A DNA stretch of 64,000 nt from positions 4,083 to 68,082 of the forward strand of contig NZ_KB890435.1 in assembly GCF_000373105.1 (NCBI RefSeq). The letters are read 5' to 3'. Numbering within the stretch: the stretch's first letter is position 1; the number at the start of each line of letters is the position of its first letter. The notes beneath the pieces are model-generated. The model worked only from the letters and a program-made list of their open reading frames with translations, was not told the DNA's origin and did not search any database. This DNA is from Neolewinella persica DSM 23188. GTDB taxonomy: Bacteria; Bacteroidota; Bacteroidia; Chitinophagales; Saprospiraceae. Made by a program: the position numbers and the translations under genes. Shown here piece by piece: positions 25,785-34,465 of the stretch.

Positions 25785-26714
25785 TTATTTCTTGCTGTGG
25801 TCTTCACCGTGGCCAGCGTCGCCATCATGGCCTTCTCCCTGCCCGGCCTCGTGGCCTCCGGCGTCCATATGCTGTTCACCGTCGGTATCATGGCCAGCAG
25901 CCATGCCTTTGAACTCAGCACCAGGAGTGCCGAATGCAGGGTTCAGTGTATTTATCATCGGGGAGTATTCAGTCTTAGTTTCCTTAGCCTGCAAAGATCG
26001 AATGTAGTGGATCACCTGCCAGCGCTCTTCGTAGCTGATCTTGTCTTTGTAAGCACCCATCGCGTTGTAACCGTGCATAATGGCATTGTAGTAACGGCCA
26101 TTAGATGCGGCAAGGAATTCAGCGTTCAGGAAGTTTGCCGGAGCAAGTGGGTATTTGGCGTTGGGGTTCTGCTCATCGTCGTACAGATATCCTAGTCCGT
26201 TACCACTCATTCCGTGGCAAATACCACAGAAAATATTGTATAATTTAGCACCACGAATCATACCTTCTTCAGTAATCGGAAAAGGATTATCAACCAATCC
26301 AGCAATTGCCGCGAGGCGACCTTCAGGGGTATCATCGTAGTAATACGGTACCTGGCCATTGGTAGGAACACTGATGGCATTCATGTGCTTACCATCAACC
26401 ATGGTACCACGCATGAGTTCGGCGTCTTCCAACGATTTGGGAGCAGACATCCCAGACAGGTAGGAACTGGCATAGCCACGTGGTACCGTTCCGGCAGGAA
26501 CGGTCCGTGGGTAAACCAGCTTGGCCAGCTCAATGGTAGATTCCTTATCCCAGGTATTATAGTAGTAATAGTTGTAGGTATTCGCCTCAACGGCCAGGGA
26601 ATGGGCCATATCGGGCATGTACTCACTTCCCGTGAAGTTATCTTCCGGGTAAGAGCAAGCCGTAAGAATAACGGCTAAACTCAGAGACAATACCAGTACG
26701 CGCAAATCTTTCAT
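25785..26714 (-). CDS. actE: Alternative complex III monoheme cytochrome c ActE
   Basis: A 309-residue lipoprotein-type cytochrome: signal MKDLRVLVLSLSLAVILTAC with lipobox LTAC, then a class I c-type domain with CGICH (heme site) near residue 164 and downstream Met candidates in YNAIMHGYNAMGAYKD. ActE takes electrons from ActB/ActA and can hand them to the oxidase. The C-terminal 45 residues are a His/Gly/Asp-rich tail (HDTDGEQHMDAGGHEAG and on) like the insertion in ActF. Its leader region upstream carries two R17 repeats. Confidence 0.93.
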   Translation of the reverse strand: MKDLRVLVLSLSLAVILTACSYPEDNFTGSEYMPDMAHSLAVEANTYNYYYYNTWDKESTIELAKLVYPRTVPAGTVPRGYASSYLSGMSAPKSLEDAELMRGTMVDGKHMNAISVPTNGQVPYYYDDTPEGRLAAIAGLVDNPFPITEEGMIRGAKLYNIFCGICHGMSGNGLGYLYDDEQNPNAKYPLAPANFLNAEFLAASNGRYYNAIMHGYNAMGAYKDKISYEERWQVIHYIRSLQAKETKTEYSPMINTLNPAFGTPGAEFKGMAAGHDTDGEQHMDAGGHEAGQGEGHDGDAGHGEDHSKK

Positions 26715-26767
26715 GCTGTATACTTCGATGGAGAAAAAAGCTTCTCCGTTAATAGTTATATTTTTTT

Positions 26768-26784
26768 GGCGCGGCCGCTGGTGC
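26768..26784 (-). repeat. R17 dispersed repeat, copy 4
   Basis: One mismatch (GCACCAGC). It forms an inverted pair with copy 5 across 78 bases within the 182-base actD-actE gap, so the transcript of the respiratory operon would contain a long hairpin here. Confidence 0.85.
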
Positions 26785-26862
26785 AGGGAAAGCGGAAAGA
26801 AGCAAGGGAAGAAGGACCAGTGTTTCCACCTTTTCGCCCATTGCTTTTATATACCTTCTGTG

Positions 26863-26879
26863 GCACCTGCGGCCGCGCC
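26863..26879 (+). repeat. R17 dispersed repeat, copy 5
   Basis: Perfect core, inverted relative to copy 4, just downstream of the actD stop at 26897. Confidence 0.9.
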
Positions 26880-26896
26880 CAAAGGACGCTTCCCGC

Positions 26897-27442
26897 TTAC
26901 GCTGGAACCATTTTAGAATGAACGCTTTCTGCACCAGTTTTGGAGAAGTACCCTTTCAGGTCATCCACCGCGCCGGACGCCAGGTCGGTTGCGTCGAAGG
27001 CAATGCAAAACTTATCGTCTGTAATCCGATCGTGTAAGCGCCGGGGCTCAGCACCAGGGCCGAGGCCACAGATAATGTAGAACACCAGTACCATTCCCAC
27101 GGCAGCGAATAGTACCGTAAGTTCGAAGGTAATCGGGATAAAGGCTGGTACAGACCAGTATGGCTTACCACCAAAGATGATCGGCCAGTCGCGGGTAAAC
27201 ACCCACGTCATGAATCCAAACCCGAACAAACAACCGATGGTCCCGAAAATGAATCCGGCGATGTGCAGGCGACTCTCCTCCAGGCCCAGCAGCGGATCAA
27301 GTCCGTGCACGGGAAAGGGAGTGTACACCTCATCAATGTTGAGGTGGGCAGCGTTGGCGGCCTTTACGGCATCCAGCAGCTTTACTTCGTCGTCATAGAG
27401 TCCGAAGAGGATATTGCGTTCTGTTGACATTACTTCTGCCAT
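26897..27442 (-). CDS. actD: Alternative complex III subunit ActD (DUF3341)
   Basis: A 181-residue protein with an N-terminal soluble part (ILFGLYDDEVKLLDAVKAAN, VYTPFPVHGLDPLLGL) and two membrane helices (about 60-80 and 100-125) with a conserved RDWPIIFGGKPYWSVPAFIPITFELTVLFA region between and into them. ActD has no cofactor and anchors the complex in the membrane. It follows actC by 20 bases. Confidence 0.94.
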   Translation of the reverse strand: MAEVMSTERNILFGLYDDEVKLLDAVKAANAAHLNIDEVYTPFPVHGLDPLLGLEESRLHIAGFIFGTIGCLFGFGFMTWVFTRDWPIIFGGKPYWSVPAFIPITFELTVLFAAVGMVLVFYIICGLGPGAEPRRLHDRITDDKFCIAFDATDLASGAVDDLKGYFSKTGAESVHSKMVPA

Positions 27443-27462
27443 GATATTTTCCTTTTGCGGAT

Positions 27463-28926
27463 CTACTTGATCTCGTTTTCGTTGTTGTCGATGTCTACCG
27501 TACTTCCTGCAGCAAGGTCGTTGGCTGCGGCCGGCACATGGTGGCCATGACCGACAGCCTCGTCACCAATGTACTGGTCTCCTGCCGTCTTGAGGATCGA
27601 CTTAATCTCGGCGATGGCCACAACTGGTGCCACACGAGTGAAGATCAGGAAGAGGGTGAAGAACAAACCAAGCGTACCGATGAAGATACAAATCTCCACC
27701 CAGGAGGGTACGTAGTAACTCCAGCTGGAGGGGAGGTAATCGCGGGCCAGTGTAGTGGCAATGATCACAAAGCGTTCGAACCACATACCGATGTTGATGA
27801 AGATCGACATGAAGAAGGTCCAGAACAGACTGCGACGGATTTTCTTGCTCCAGAAGATCTGGGGAGAAAGTACGTTACAGAGCATCATTCCGATGTACGA
27901 CCAATAGTAAGGGCCAAGTACCCGGTTAAGGAAGGCGAATTGCTCGTAGATGTAGCCAGAGTACCAGGCGATAAAAAGCTCCGTCAGGTAAGCAACACCA
28001 ACGATAGAGCCGGTGAGCAGGATTACTTTGTTCATCGACTCGACGTGTTCGAGCGTGATGTAGTCTTCCAGTTTGAGGACCTTACGGGCAATAAGCATCA
28101 GTGTAAGTACCATCGCGAAGCCGGAGAAGATGGCCCCCGCCACGAAGTAGGGAGGGAAGATGGTCGTATGCCAGCCGGGAATTACCGAAGTAGCGAAGTC
28201 AAAGGATACGATCGTGTGTACCGAAAGTACCAGTGGCGTAGCCAAGCCGGCCAGAATGAGGGAAAGACTCTCCCAGCGCTGCCAATGCTTGGCAGATCCG
28301 TTCCAGCCGAAGGATACGATGCTGTAAATTTTCTTCCGCAGGCCTTTCGCCCGGTCACGGACCGTAGCCAAATCAGGTACCAAACCAGCATACCAGAAAA
28401 GGAGGGATACCGTGAAGTAAGTAGAGATGGCAAATACGTCCCAAAGCAGCGGGCTGTTGAAGTTTACCCACAGCGGACCCCGGGTGTTGGGGTAAGGGAA
28501 GATGAAGATGGCCAGCCAAAGGCGCCCCATGTGGATCAGTGGAAACTGACCGGCACAGATTACGGCAAAAATTGTCATGGCCTCAGCTGCACGGTTTACA
28601 CCCGTCCGCCATTTCTGGCGGAACAGCAAGAGAATCGCGGAGATAAGGGTACCGGCGTGACCAATACCTACCCACCAAACGAAGTTGGTAATGTCCCAAC
28701 CCCAGTTGATGGTTCGGTTCAGGTTCCACGAACCGATACCGACCCAGACCGTCCAGGCGACGGAGAAGGCAAACATACCGAGGCACATCACCGAAAGGAT
28801 GAAGGTGATGACCCAGCTAAGCGAGGGGGCCGTTTCCGTCGGGCGACAGATGTCTTCCGTGATCTGATGGTAGGTTTTTCTACCCGTGATCAGCGGCTTA
28901 CGAACGGGGGCTACATGTCCACTCAT
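27463..28926 (-). CDS. actC: Alternative complex III subunit ActC (NrfD-like)
   Basis: A 487-residue integral membrane protein of ten helices that binds menaquinol and conducts protons. Landmarks are YHQITEDICRPTE, WVWWVGIGHAGTLISAIL-type helix 3 (seen as FVWWVGIGHAGTLISAIL), FPLIHMGRLWLAIFIFPYPN and PYYWSYIGMMLCNVLSPQIFW. The Gly-His and His-Met-Gly-Arg pairs are the conserved quinol-site residues of the family. It is 87 bases behind actB, with two GC-rich stem-loops between. Confidence 0.95.
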   Translation of the reverse strand: MSGHVAPVRKPLITGRKTYHQITEDICRPTETAPSLSWVITFILSVMCLGMFAFSVAWTVWVGIGSWNLNRTINWGWDITNFVWWVGIGHAGTLISAILLLFRQKWRTGVNRAAEAMTIFAVICAGQFPLIHMGRLWLAIFIFPYPNTRGPLWVNFNSPLLWDVFAISTYFTVSLLFWYAGLVPDLATVRDRAKGLRKKIYSIVSFGWNGSAKHWQRWESLSLILAGLATPLVLSVHTIVSFDFATSVIPGWHTTIFPPYFVAGAIFSGFAMVLTLMLIARKVLKLEDYITLEHVESMNKVILLTGSIVGVAYLTELFIAWYSGYIYEQFAFLNRVLGPYYWSYIGMMLCNVLSPQIFWSKKIRRSLFWTFFMSIFINIGMWFERFVIIATTLARDYLPSSWSYYVPSWVEICIFIGTLGLFFTLFLIFTRVAPVVAIAEIKSILKTAGDQYIGDEAVGHGHHVPAAANDLAAGSTVDIDNNENEIK

Positions 28927-28941
28927 AGTTTATAGTTAGGA

Positions 28942-28960
28942 GGCGGGGGTGAACCCCGCC
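28942..28960 (-). promoter_or_regulatory. GC-rich intercistronic stem-loop 1 (actB-actC)
   Basis: GGCGGGG/CCCCGCC forms a 7-bp stem around GTGAA, just upstream of actC. Confidence 0.5.
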
Positions 28961-28989
28961 CTTACGTTAAAGCTTTAGTTCCTTAGTAT

Positions 28990-29010
28990 GGGAGGGGTTT
29001 GCCCCCTCCC
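28990..29010 (-). promoter_or_regulatory. GC-rich intercistronic stem-loop 2 (actB-actC)
   Basis: GGGAGGGG/CCCCTCCC forms an 8-bp stem with a 5-base loop directly after the actB stop. Such hairpins often protect the upstream message from exonucleases or reduce readthrough. Confidence 0.55.
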
Positions 29011-29013
29011 GCA

Positions 29014-32000
29014 CTAGGCTTCGAGTTCTTCTAATGGGTTGTGTACTCGGGCTGCGTAGAAAACACCAGGTTGAGTGTTCACTTCCTCAAGAGCCAGATA
29101 GTTCAGCGGGTTGTCCAGCTTACCTGCAATGTCTCCCTGCTTATTGTTACGGTCACCGAAGGTGATCGCACCAGTTGGGCAGGCCGTCTGGCAAGCCGTA
29201 CGAACATCAGAATCGCGCAGCGCGCGCTTCTCGATCTTGGCGGCGAGCTTGCCTTCCTGCAGACGCTGTGTACAGAAGCTACACTTCTCGATTACACCAC
29301 GGCTACGTACGGTTACATCCGGATTAAGGACCATCCGCGTCAGGTTATCAGCACCGAAGGCCAATTCCTCGCCCTGAACGGTTGGTTCATTGGAGCTGAA
29401 GAGGTCACCGGTCGTGTAATCCAACCAGTTGAAGCGACGAACCTTATAAGGACAGTTGTTGGCACAGTAACGGGTACCGATACAACGGTTGTAGATCATT
29501 TGGTTTAGTCCTTCATCACTGTGCTGGCTGGCGTTTACCGGACAAACGTTCTCACAAGGAGCATTGTCACAGTGCTGGCACATCATCGGCTGGTAGACGG
29601 CGCGAGGATTTTCAACATCACCGTAGAAGTAACGGTCAATCCGGAGCCACTTCATTTCGTGGTGGCGCCAAACTTCGTACTTACCAACGATTGGCACGTT
29701 GTTTTCAGCAACACAGGCTACTTCACAAGCAGCACAACCGATACAGGCACTCAGGTCGACGTGCATCGCCCACCAGTGGCCCTGGCTGTAAATGTCTTCG
29801 ACGTACTCCTCGTAAGGGTACAGCGTCTGATCATTCAGGTGTTGGGCATCGCTCCGCTTTTCAGCGATATGGCCTTTGAGTTCGCCTAAATCAGCGAAGG
29901 TTCCCTGGTAAATAATGGAACGATCAACAAGACCGCCCTGCATATCACCCAGGCTTCCGCCGTTACCGTTCATCACGGTAGCTTCATCTACGTTGTAAGG
30001 CTGTAGGTATTCAGCCTGCTCGGCAGTCAGCTCACCTGAATGGCTTTCAGTTTCTCCGGTGTTAGTGTTGTAGTACACCATTGCGCCGGATTCGTCCTTT
30101 GTTGTGAGGCCCATCGTGTGATGGTACTGAACGCTGGCGAATTCATCTTCAACGGCAACGCGGCCACTCACCTCCGCCTGATCGGCGAAGTACTGAACGT
30201 AGCCGGCGTCATCGACGGGAAGCCATGGGTAGACATTGATGCCCACTTCATGGCCAATTGCGCGACCGGAAACACCGGTGATCGACCGACCGTAACCCAG
30301 CGCAAGGCCAAAGGTATCCGGCTTCTGGCCAAACTGGCGGACGGCGGTAACCACCTGGGCGGTGCCACCAATAGTAACACTGACTTTGTCGGCTTTGCCT
30401 TTGTATTCTTCCTGGTTGAGGTCGTTGTAGGCAGTGTAGGTATAACCTTCTACCCAGCTTACGGGAATACTGAGGTAATTGCCCCATACCGTGCGGAGGA
30501 TCGGGTCGGGAACTTCTTGCAGCCAGGGGTTACCGGCGTATACACCGTTACCAATATTGACTGTCTCGTAGAAGGTAACCTCCTGGCCTGAACCAGCTTG
30601 AGACACACGGCCAGCAGCACCGGAAATTGCTCCGGCGTTATAGCCGCCAGCAGCAACTTCTCCTTCTTCCGTCGCAACGGTGCCAGCTGGCAGCGTAAGC
30701 ACGCCGGCCTGAAGCGCAGCATCCCAGAAGGAACGGAAGGAGACGAAATCGGACTGAGCACCGAAGGCCGTAGCCTCCCAGTTGCTTTTCACGAATTCAA
30801 GGTAAGGCTGATCTGCATCGGCCATTAGCTTATCGGACTTGGCCCAGCTGAGGAAAGTTTCTCCCTGCTCGCGGGTGCCGGCACGGCCGACGCTTGCGAA
30901 GATGGGGGTAATGGTAGGTTGTACCAGCGACAACTGACCCTGTACTGCCTCCACATCGCCCCAGCTTTCGAGGTAATGGTGGGTAGGCGTAACGTACTGG
31001 CACAGCATCGTCGTTTCATTGGGCACACCGCTCATACTGACGGAGAGCTTGGCTTTGCTGAGGTTCTCAGCGATACTGGCCGCCCATGGGTTGTCCCAGG
31101 CCGGGTTAGCGCCGTCGAGGACGATAACTGCGTCGACGCTGCCAGCGGCAAGGTCGTCAGAGAAACGGGCCAGAGCCTGGTCGCTGCCCTTACGTTGCAT
31201 GCTCCACCGGTCGGTGGTGATGGTGTGTCCGTAGGCACCGATGGCATTGTTGATGGCGTTGACCAACATTTGCTCACCGAGATTATTTGTTCCGCTGACG
31301 ACGAGGCCGCGGGTACGGTTGCGCTTAAGTTCGGCGGCAACAGCTTTTACTTTTGCAAGTGCGTCAGCCGGGAGGCTGGCGGAGGCACCACCACCAACTA
31401 CTTCGTTGTAGAGGGCGAGGATAGCCTGTCCCTGCTCACTTGGCTTGACGAGGATGCGGTTATCCGCATTGGAGCCGGTAAGGCTCATGTGGCTTTCGAT
31501 CTGTACGTGACGGCTCATCTTCTTGGCATCCGTCTTACGGCCCATCGAGTACTGGCGGGCGTATTGTACCGGGCTGATCCAGGTACCGAGGAAGTCACAG
31601 TTGATGGCAACGATAACGTCGGCCTTGTCGAAGTGGTAACTGGGGACGGCACGGGTGCCGAAAGTTTGCAGGTTAGCATCGAGTAATGCAGCACTGGAAA
31701 CGGGATCATACTGCACCAGTTCGGTATTGCTGAACTTTCCTTTGAACTCGTTGATTGCAGCGAGGAGCGAAGGACTCATCACGGTATGAGATACGATGCG
31801 CACCTTAGAACCGGCGGACAGTTTGCCGGCGATTTCAGCGTCGATGATGTCCCAACCATCATTATCCGAGTGGTTTTTGGCAGATTTGGCCATTCCTTCA
31901 CTGATCCGGTACGGGCCATCGAAGCGGCTGGTGTCATAAACACCCAACACCGAAGCTTGTACACGAGCGCTGGTACCACCACCGGTGATTGGGCTCATGC

Positions 32001-32352
32001 TGTTGCCTTCCACCTTAATTGGCCGACCTTCGCGGGTTTTCACCAGTACGGGGATGTAGTCACCACCCTGCACAAAGGTAGAAGCGTAGTAAGAAGCAAC
32101 GCCCGGAACGATGGAATCTGGCTTAGAAACGTAGGGAATTGCCTTACGAACCGGAATATCACAAGATGCGATGGTCGCGGCCGTCATGCCAAAACCAAGG
32201 TATTTAAGAAAATCCCGGCGGCTGGCTTCCAGACGCGGGTTTTCACTCATGGCCTCGGGCGCGCCTACTTCGTTGTCGGTGGCTTTGATGTATTCCTGGC
32301 TGGATTCGAGTTGATCCGTGCCTAACCAGATTTTGTTGACTTGCTTCTTCAT
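29014..32352 (-). CDS. actB: Alternative complex III iron-sulphur subunit ActB
   Basis: A 1112-residue periplasmic protein exported through Tat (RRDFLKYLGFG at about 45-55). The first 750 residues have a molybdopterin-oxidoreductase fold that is not expected to bind Mo in this family. The C-terminal ferredoxin-like part holds four Cys clusters: CIGCAACEVAC, CQHCDNAPCENVCPVNA, CIGTRYCANNC and CSFCTQRL with CQTACPTGAI, giving three or four Fe-S clusters. It receives electrons from quinol at ActC and passes them to ActA and ActE. It is 108 bases behind actA. Confidence 0.96.
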   Translation of the reverse strand: MKKQVNKIWLGTDQLESSQEYIKATDNEVGAPEAMSENPRLEASRRDFLKYLGFGMTAATIASCDIPVRKAIPYVSKPDSIVPGVASYYASTFVQGGDYIPVLVKTREGRPIKVEGNSMSPITGGGTSARVQASVLGVYDTSRFDGPYRISEGMAKSAKNHSDNDGWDIIDAEIAGKLSAGSKVRIVSHTVMSPSLLAAINEFKGKFSNTELVQYDPVSSAALLDANLQTFGTRAVPSYHFDKADVIVAINCDFLGTWISPVQYARQYSMGRKTDAKKMSRHVQIESHMSLTGSNADNRILVKPSEQGQAILALYNEVVGGGASASLPADALAKVKAVAAELKRNRTRGLVVSGTNNLGEQMLVNAINNAIGAYGHTITTDRWSMQRKGSDQALARFSDDLAAGSVDAVIVLDGANPAWDNPWAASIAENLSKAKLSVSMSGVPNETTMLCQYVTPTHHYLESWGDVEAVQGQLSLVQPTITPIFASVGRAGTREQGETFLSWAKSDKLMADADQPYLEFVKSNWEATAFGAQSDFVSFRSFWDAALQAGVLTLPAGTVATEEGEVAAGGYNAGAISGAAGRVSQAGSGQEVTFYETVNIGNGVYAGNPWLQEVPDPILRTVWGNYLSIPVSWVEGYTYTAYNDLNQEEYKGKADKVSVTIGGTAQVVTAVRQFGQKPDTFGLALGYGRSITGVSGRAIGHEVGINVYPWLPVDDAGYVQYFADQAEVSGRVAVEDEFASVQYHHTMGLTTKDESGAMVYYNTNTGETESHSGELTAEQAEYLQPYNVDEATVMNGNGGSLGDMQGGLVDRSIIYQGTFADLGELKGHIAEKRSDAQHLNDQTLYPYEEYVEDIYSQGHWWAMHVDLSACIGCAACEVACVAENNVPIVGKYEVWRHHEMKWLRIDRYFYGDVENPRAVYQPMMCQHCDNAPCENVCPVNASQHSDEGLNQMIYNRCIGTRYCANNCPYKVRRFNWLDYTTGDLFSSNEPTVQGEELAFGADNLTRMVLNPDVTVRSRGVIEKCSFCTQRLQEGKLAAKIEKRALRDSDVRTACQTACPTGAITFGDRNNKQGDIAGKLDNPLNYLALEEVNTQPGVFYAARVHNPLEELEA

Positions 32353-32460
32353 TCAACTTTATTTGAACTTGGGTCTTTGCCTTCGTTCGTTAACCGCCAG
32401 AGCGGTATGTTTTTTGTTTTGACTAACTCCCTAGTTGCCAGTTCCCCAGCGACCAGTTCT

Positions 32461-33942
32461 CTAGTAGTGGCAACGCTGACAGTTAAGTCCACCAACGTCT
32501 TCTACCGTAACTCCATCACGCTGACCGGCTTTGATTTCCTCATGGTAGCGCTCGTAAGCTTTATAGTAATCATTCTTTTCGAACTCTACCTCGGTTTCAC
32601 GGTGACAGTTTACACACCATCCCATGCTGAGGGGGCTGTACTGGTATACCAGTTCCATTTCCTCTACGGGGCCGTGACAGTTCTGACACTTGAGGTTACC
32701 AACGGTAACGTGCTGTGCGTGATTGAAGTAGGCGTGGTCGGGAAGGTTGTGGATACGTACCCATTCAACGGGGCCAGCGATCTTGTCATCACCAGTCATT
32801 TCATTGGTCAGGGCTGCTTCGATGGCGTCGAGTTGGTCATCGATCACATTCTCCATGTCGTCCAGGTCTCCCTCGTCGGCCATGTATTCCTGAGCAATCC
32901 ACTTTTTGTAGACGTCTTTGACTTCTTCGTTAGTGTAGTCCTCATATCCTTCCAGATATTCATCAGCAATCGGGTCGTAACCGATGGCGGCATAAATCTT
33001 GGTGATTTCAGCAGTACCGTACTGGCTCCCCTTCTTGATGGCGCGGTGACAGTTCATACAGGTATTCACCGCCGGAATAACGGAGTGCTTGGAGCGGCGG
33101 GCACCGTCGTGGCAGTACTGACATTCGATCTGGTTGAGACCAGCGTGCGTTACGTGGCTGAATTTGATCGGCTGCTCTGGCTGGTAGTCTTGCTGACGAC
33201 CAAGCTCGATGGCATGATTCACCGTGGTGTAACCACCCAGTACGACAAGGGCGAAAACGACAAAGGCGATCATGCCTTTGCTGGTCAGGACCTCCATCAG
33301 GGTGCGCCGTTCGGGGTTCCCCCCCTCCTTAGTCGACACCATGTACTGCATGTTGCTCGTGATCCGGGCAAGGATCAGGGACAACAGCAATAAGGCACCG
33401 CCAAGAATGACGAAGAGCCAGGTGTTGTCGACCTTTTCAGCAGGACCAGAAACTACAGGGCCTCCGGCAACCTGTGGTTTACCAATGCCCGTATACTCTG
33501 CTTTGACAAAAGCGAGGAGGTGCTCGACGTCACCGTCGGTCAGATTGGTGTAGTTCGACATTACTGTCGGCTTCCACTGCGCCCATACGGCTTTAGCACG
33601 TTCACTTTCACCCGAGTTGATGAGTGCCTGCGATTGCTGGACCCAACGGTAAAGGTGTTCTCGTGGCTCCGCAGCCCAACGTTCCTGAACACCACCGAGG
33701 GCGGGGCCAGTTGCGTCGTCCTTCATACTCTTAGCGTGGCAAGCGCCACAACCATTAGCATTCCAGAGGGTCTTGCCGACTTTATAGTCCCCTGCGCCTT
33801 CCGCGACCCCGGTAGGGGTTACTTCGGCATCAGTTATGGGAGCCGGAGCTGCTTCAGTATCCTGAGCAAAGGCCGAAAAGCCACTCAAAAGGAGACAACA
33901 GACGAGAAGAAAAGATTGTAAAAACTTTGGGTGGTATGTCAT
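32461..33942 (-). CDS. actA: Alternative complex III multiheme cytochrome ActA
   Basis: A 493-residue protein with signal peptide (MTYHPKFLQSFLLVCCLLLSGFSAFA). It carries six CxxCH motifs: CGACH in an N-terminal class I c domain, then CQYCH, CMNCH, CQNCH, CVNCH and CQRCH in the pentaheme part. A membrane helix near 165-185 (WLFVILGGALLLLSLILA) and one near 215-235 separate them. The R. marinus ActA has five hemes, so the extra N-terminal cytochrome domain is a fusion common in Bacteroidota relatives (from memory). It is the first gene of the 12-gene operon. Confidence 0.95.
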   Translation of the reverse strand: MTYHPKFLQSFLLVCCLLLSGFSAFAQDTEAAPAPITDAEVTPTGVAEGAGDYKVGKTLWNANGCGACHAKSMKDDATGPALGGVQERWAAEPREHLYRWVQQSQALINSGESERAKAVWAQWKPTVMSNYTNLTDGDVEHLLAFVKAEYTGIGKPQVAGGPVVSGPAEKVDNTWLFVILGGALLLLSLILARITSNMQYMVSTKEGGNPERRTLMEVLTSKGMIAFVVFALVVLGGYTTVNHAIELGRQQDYQPEQPIKFSHVTHAGLNQIECQYCHDGARRSKHSVIPAVNTCMNCHRAIKKGSQYGTAEITKIYAAIGYDPIADEYLEGYEDYTNEEVKDVYKKWIAQEYMADEGDLDDMENVIDDQLDAIEAALTNEMTGDDKIAGPVEWVRIHNLPDHAYFNHAQHVTVGNLKCQNCHGPVEEMELVYQYSPLSMGWCVNCHRETEVEFEKNDYYKAYERYHEEIKAGQRDGVTVEDVGGLNCQRCHY

Positions 33943-34005
33943 TAGGAATTGACATTTAGTAAGTTGCGCTAAAAAGGAAGAATTATTACCCCTTCTCTAG
34001 TGGCG

Positions 34006-34013
34006 CAAAGATA
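34006..34013 (-). promoter_or_regulatory. Promoter of the Act-caa3 operon
   Basis: The minus strand reads TATCTTTGCGCC, an exact TAnnTTTG -7 element, and GTTTGTTA 20 bases upstream (34031-34038) supplies a TTTG -33 element. Leader to the actA ATG is about 58 bases. Confidence 0.8.
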
Positions 34014-34190
34014 CTTTCATGACATTTCTTTAACAAACATGTTCACTAACTCATACCTTATTTAGACAAGTTCTAATAAGCAGGGTGCTGCTTAACGATT
34101 ACTTCACGGCCCTGAATCGTCATTTCCAAGGAGGCTTGAGGCATGTTTTGCTGTCTTTGAGCTTCCGTTCGATGTCTTGGCAACAGATCA

Positions 34191-34207
34191 GGCGCGGACG
34201 CAGGTGC
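34191..34207 (-). repeat. R17 dispersed repeat, copy 6
   Basis: The variant GCACCTGCGTCCGCGCC, in a 523-base gap (33943-34465) that also holds the act promoter, the hairpin at 34230 and the inverted repeat at 34303. Confidence 0.8.
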
Positions 34208-34229
34208 AAAGATTTTTTTTGAATAGCAA

Positions 34230-34262
34230 ACACCTTTTACCGCTAACATCGGTAAAAGGTGT
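34230..34262 (-). terminator. Terminator-like hairpin after the AraC gene
   Basis: ACACCTTTTACCG and CGGTAAAAGGTGT form a perfect 13-bp stem around CTAACAT. On the minus strand, T-rich sequence is limited to the stem and TTTGC after it. Confidence 0.55.
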
Positions 34263-34302
34263 GCCTGGACAGGTGTCCTTATATATAGGTAGACGGGGAT
34301 GA

Positions 34303-34383
34303 GGGGCTGCACCCCGGAATATTTGTGGCAATAAGCCGGGTGTTGATTTGAAAAAGCTTCGCTTTCTTCCCGGGGCGCAGCCC
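34303..34383. repeat. Imperfect GC-rich inverted repeat
   Basis: GGGGCTGCACCCCGG at 34303-34317 pairs with CCGGGGCGCAGCCC at 34370-34383. The arms resemble those of the larger palindrome upstream of ffh (56031-56121), which also contain a GGGGCACAGCCC-type word. Confidence 0.6.
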
Positions 34384-34465
34384 TGGAGGTAAATGGGAGA
34401 ATACCGAAAGCAGCCACTTTACATCGATAGCAGGCTTTCGGAGAGAACGCTCCGGCTCTTATTCG

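Noticed and set aside
27538-28935. 465-codon ORF opposite actC
   Set aside because: Exactly antisense to a membrane-protein gene with clear family motifs; high GC third positions open the other strand.
34073-34417. 114-codon minus-strand ORF beside the act promoter
   Set aside because: It runs through the R17 copy, the terminator-like hairpin and the inverted repeat, and its translation has no protein character.
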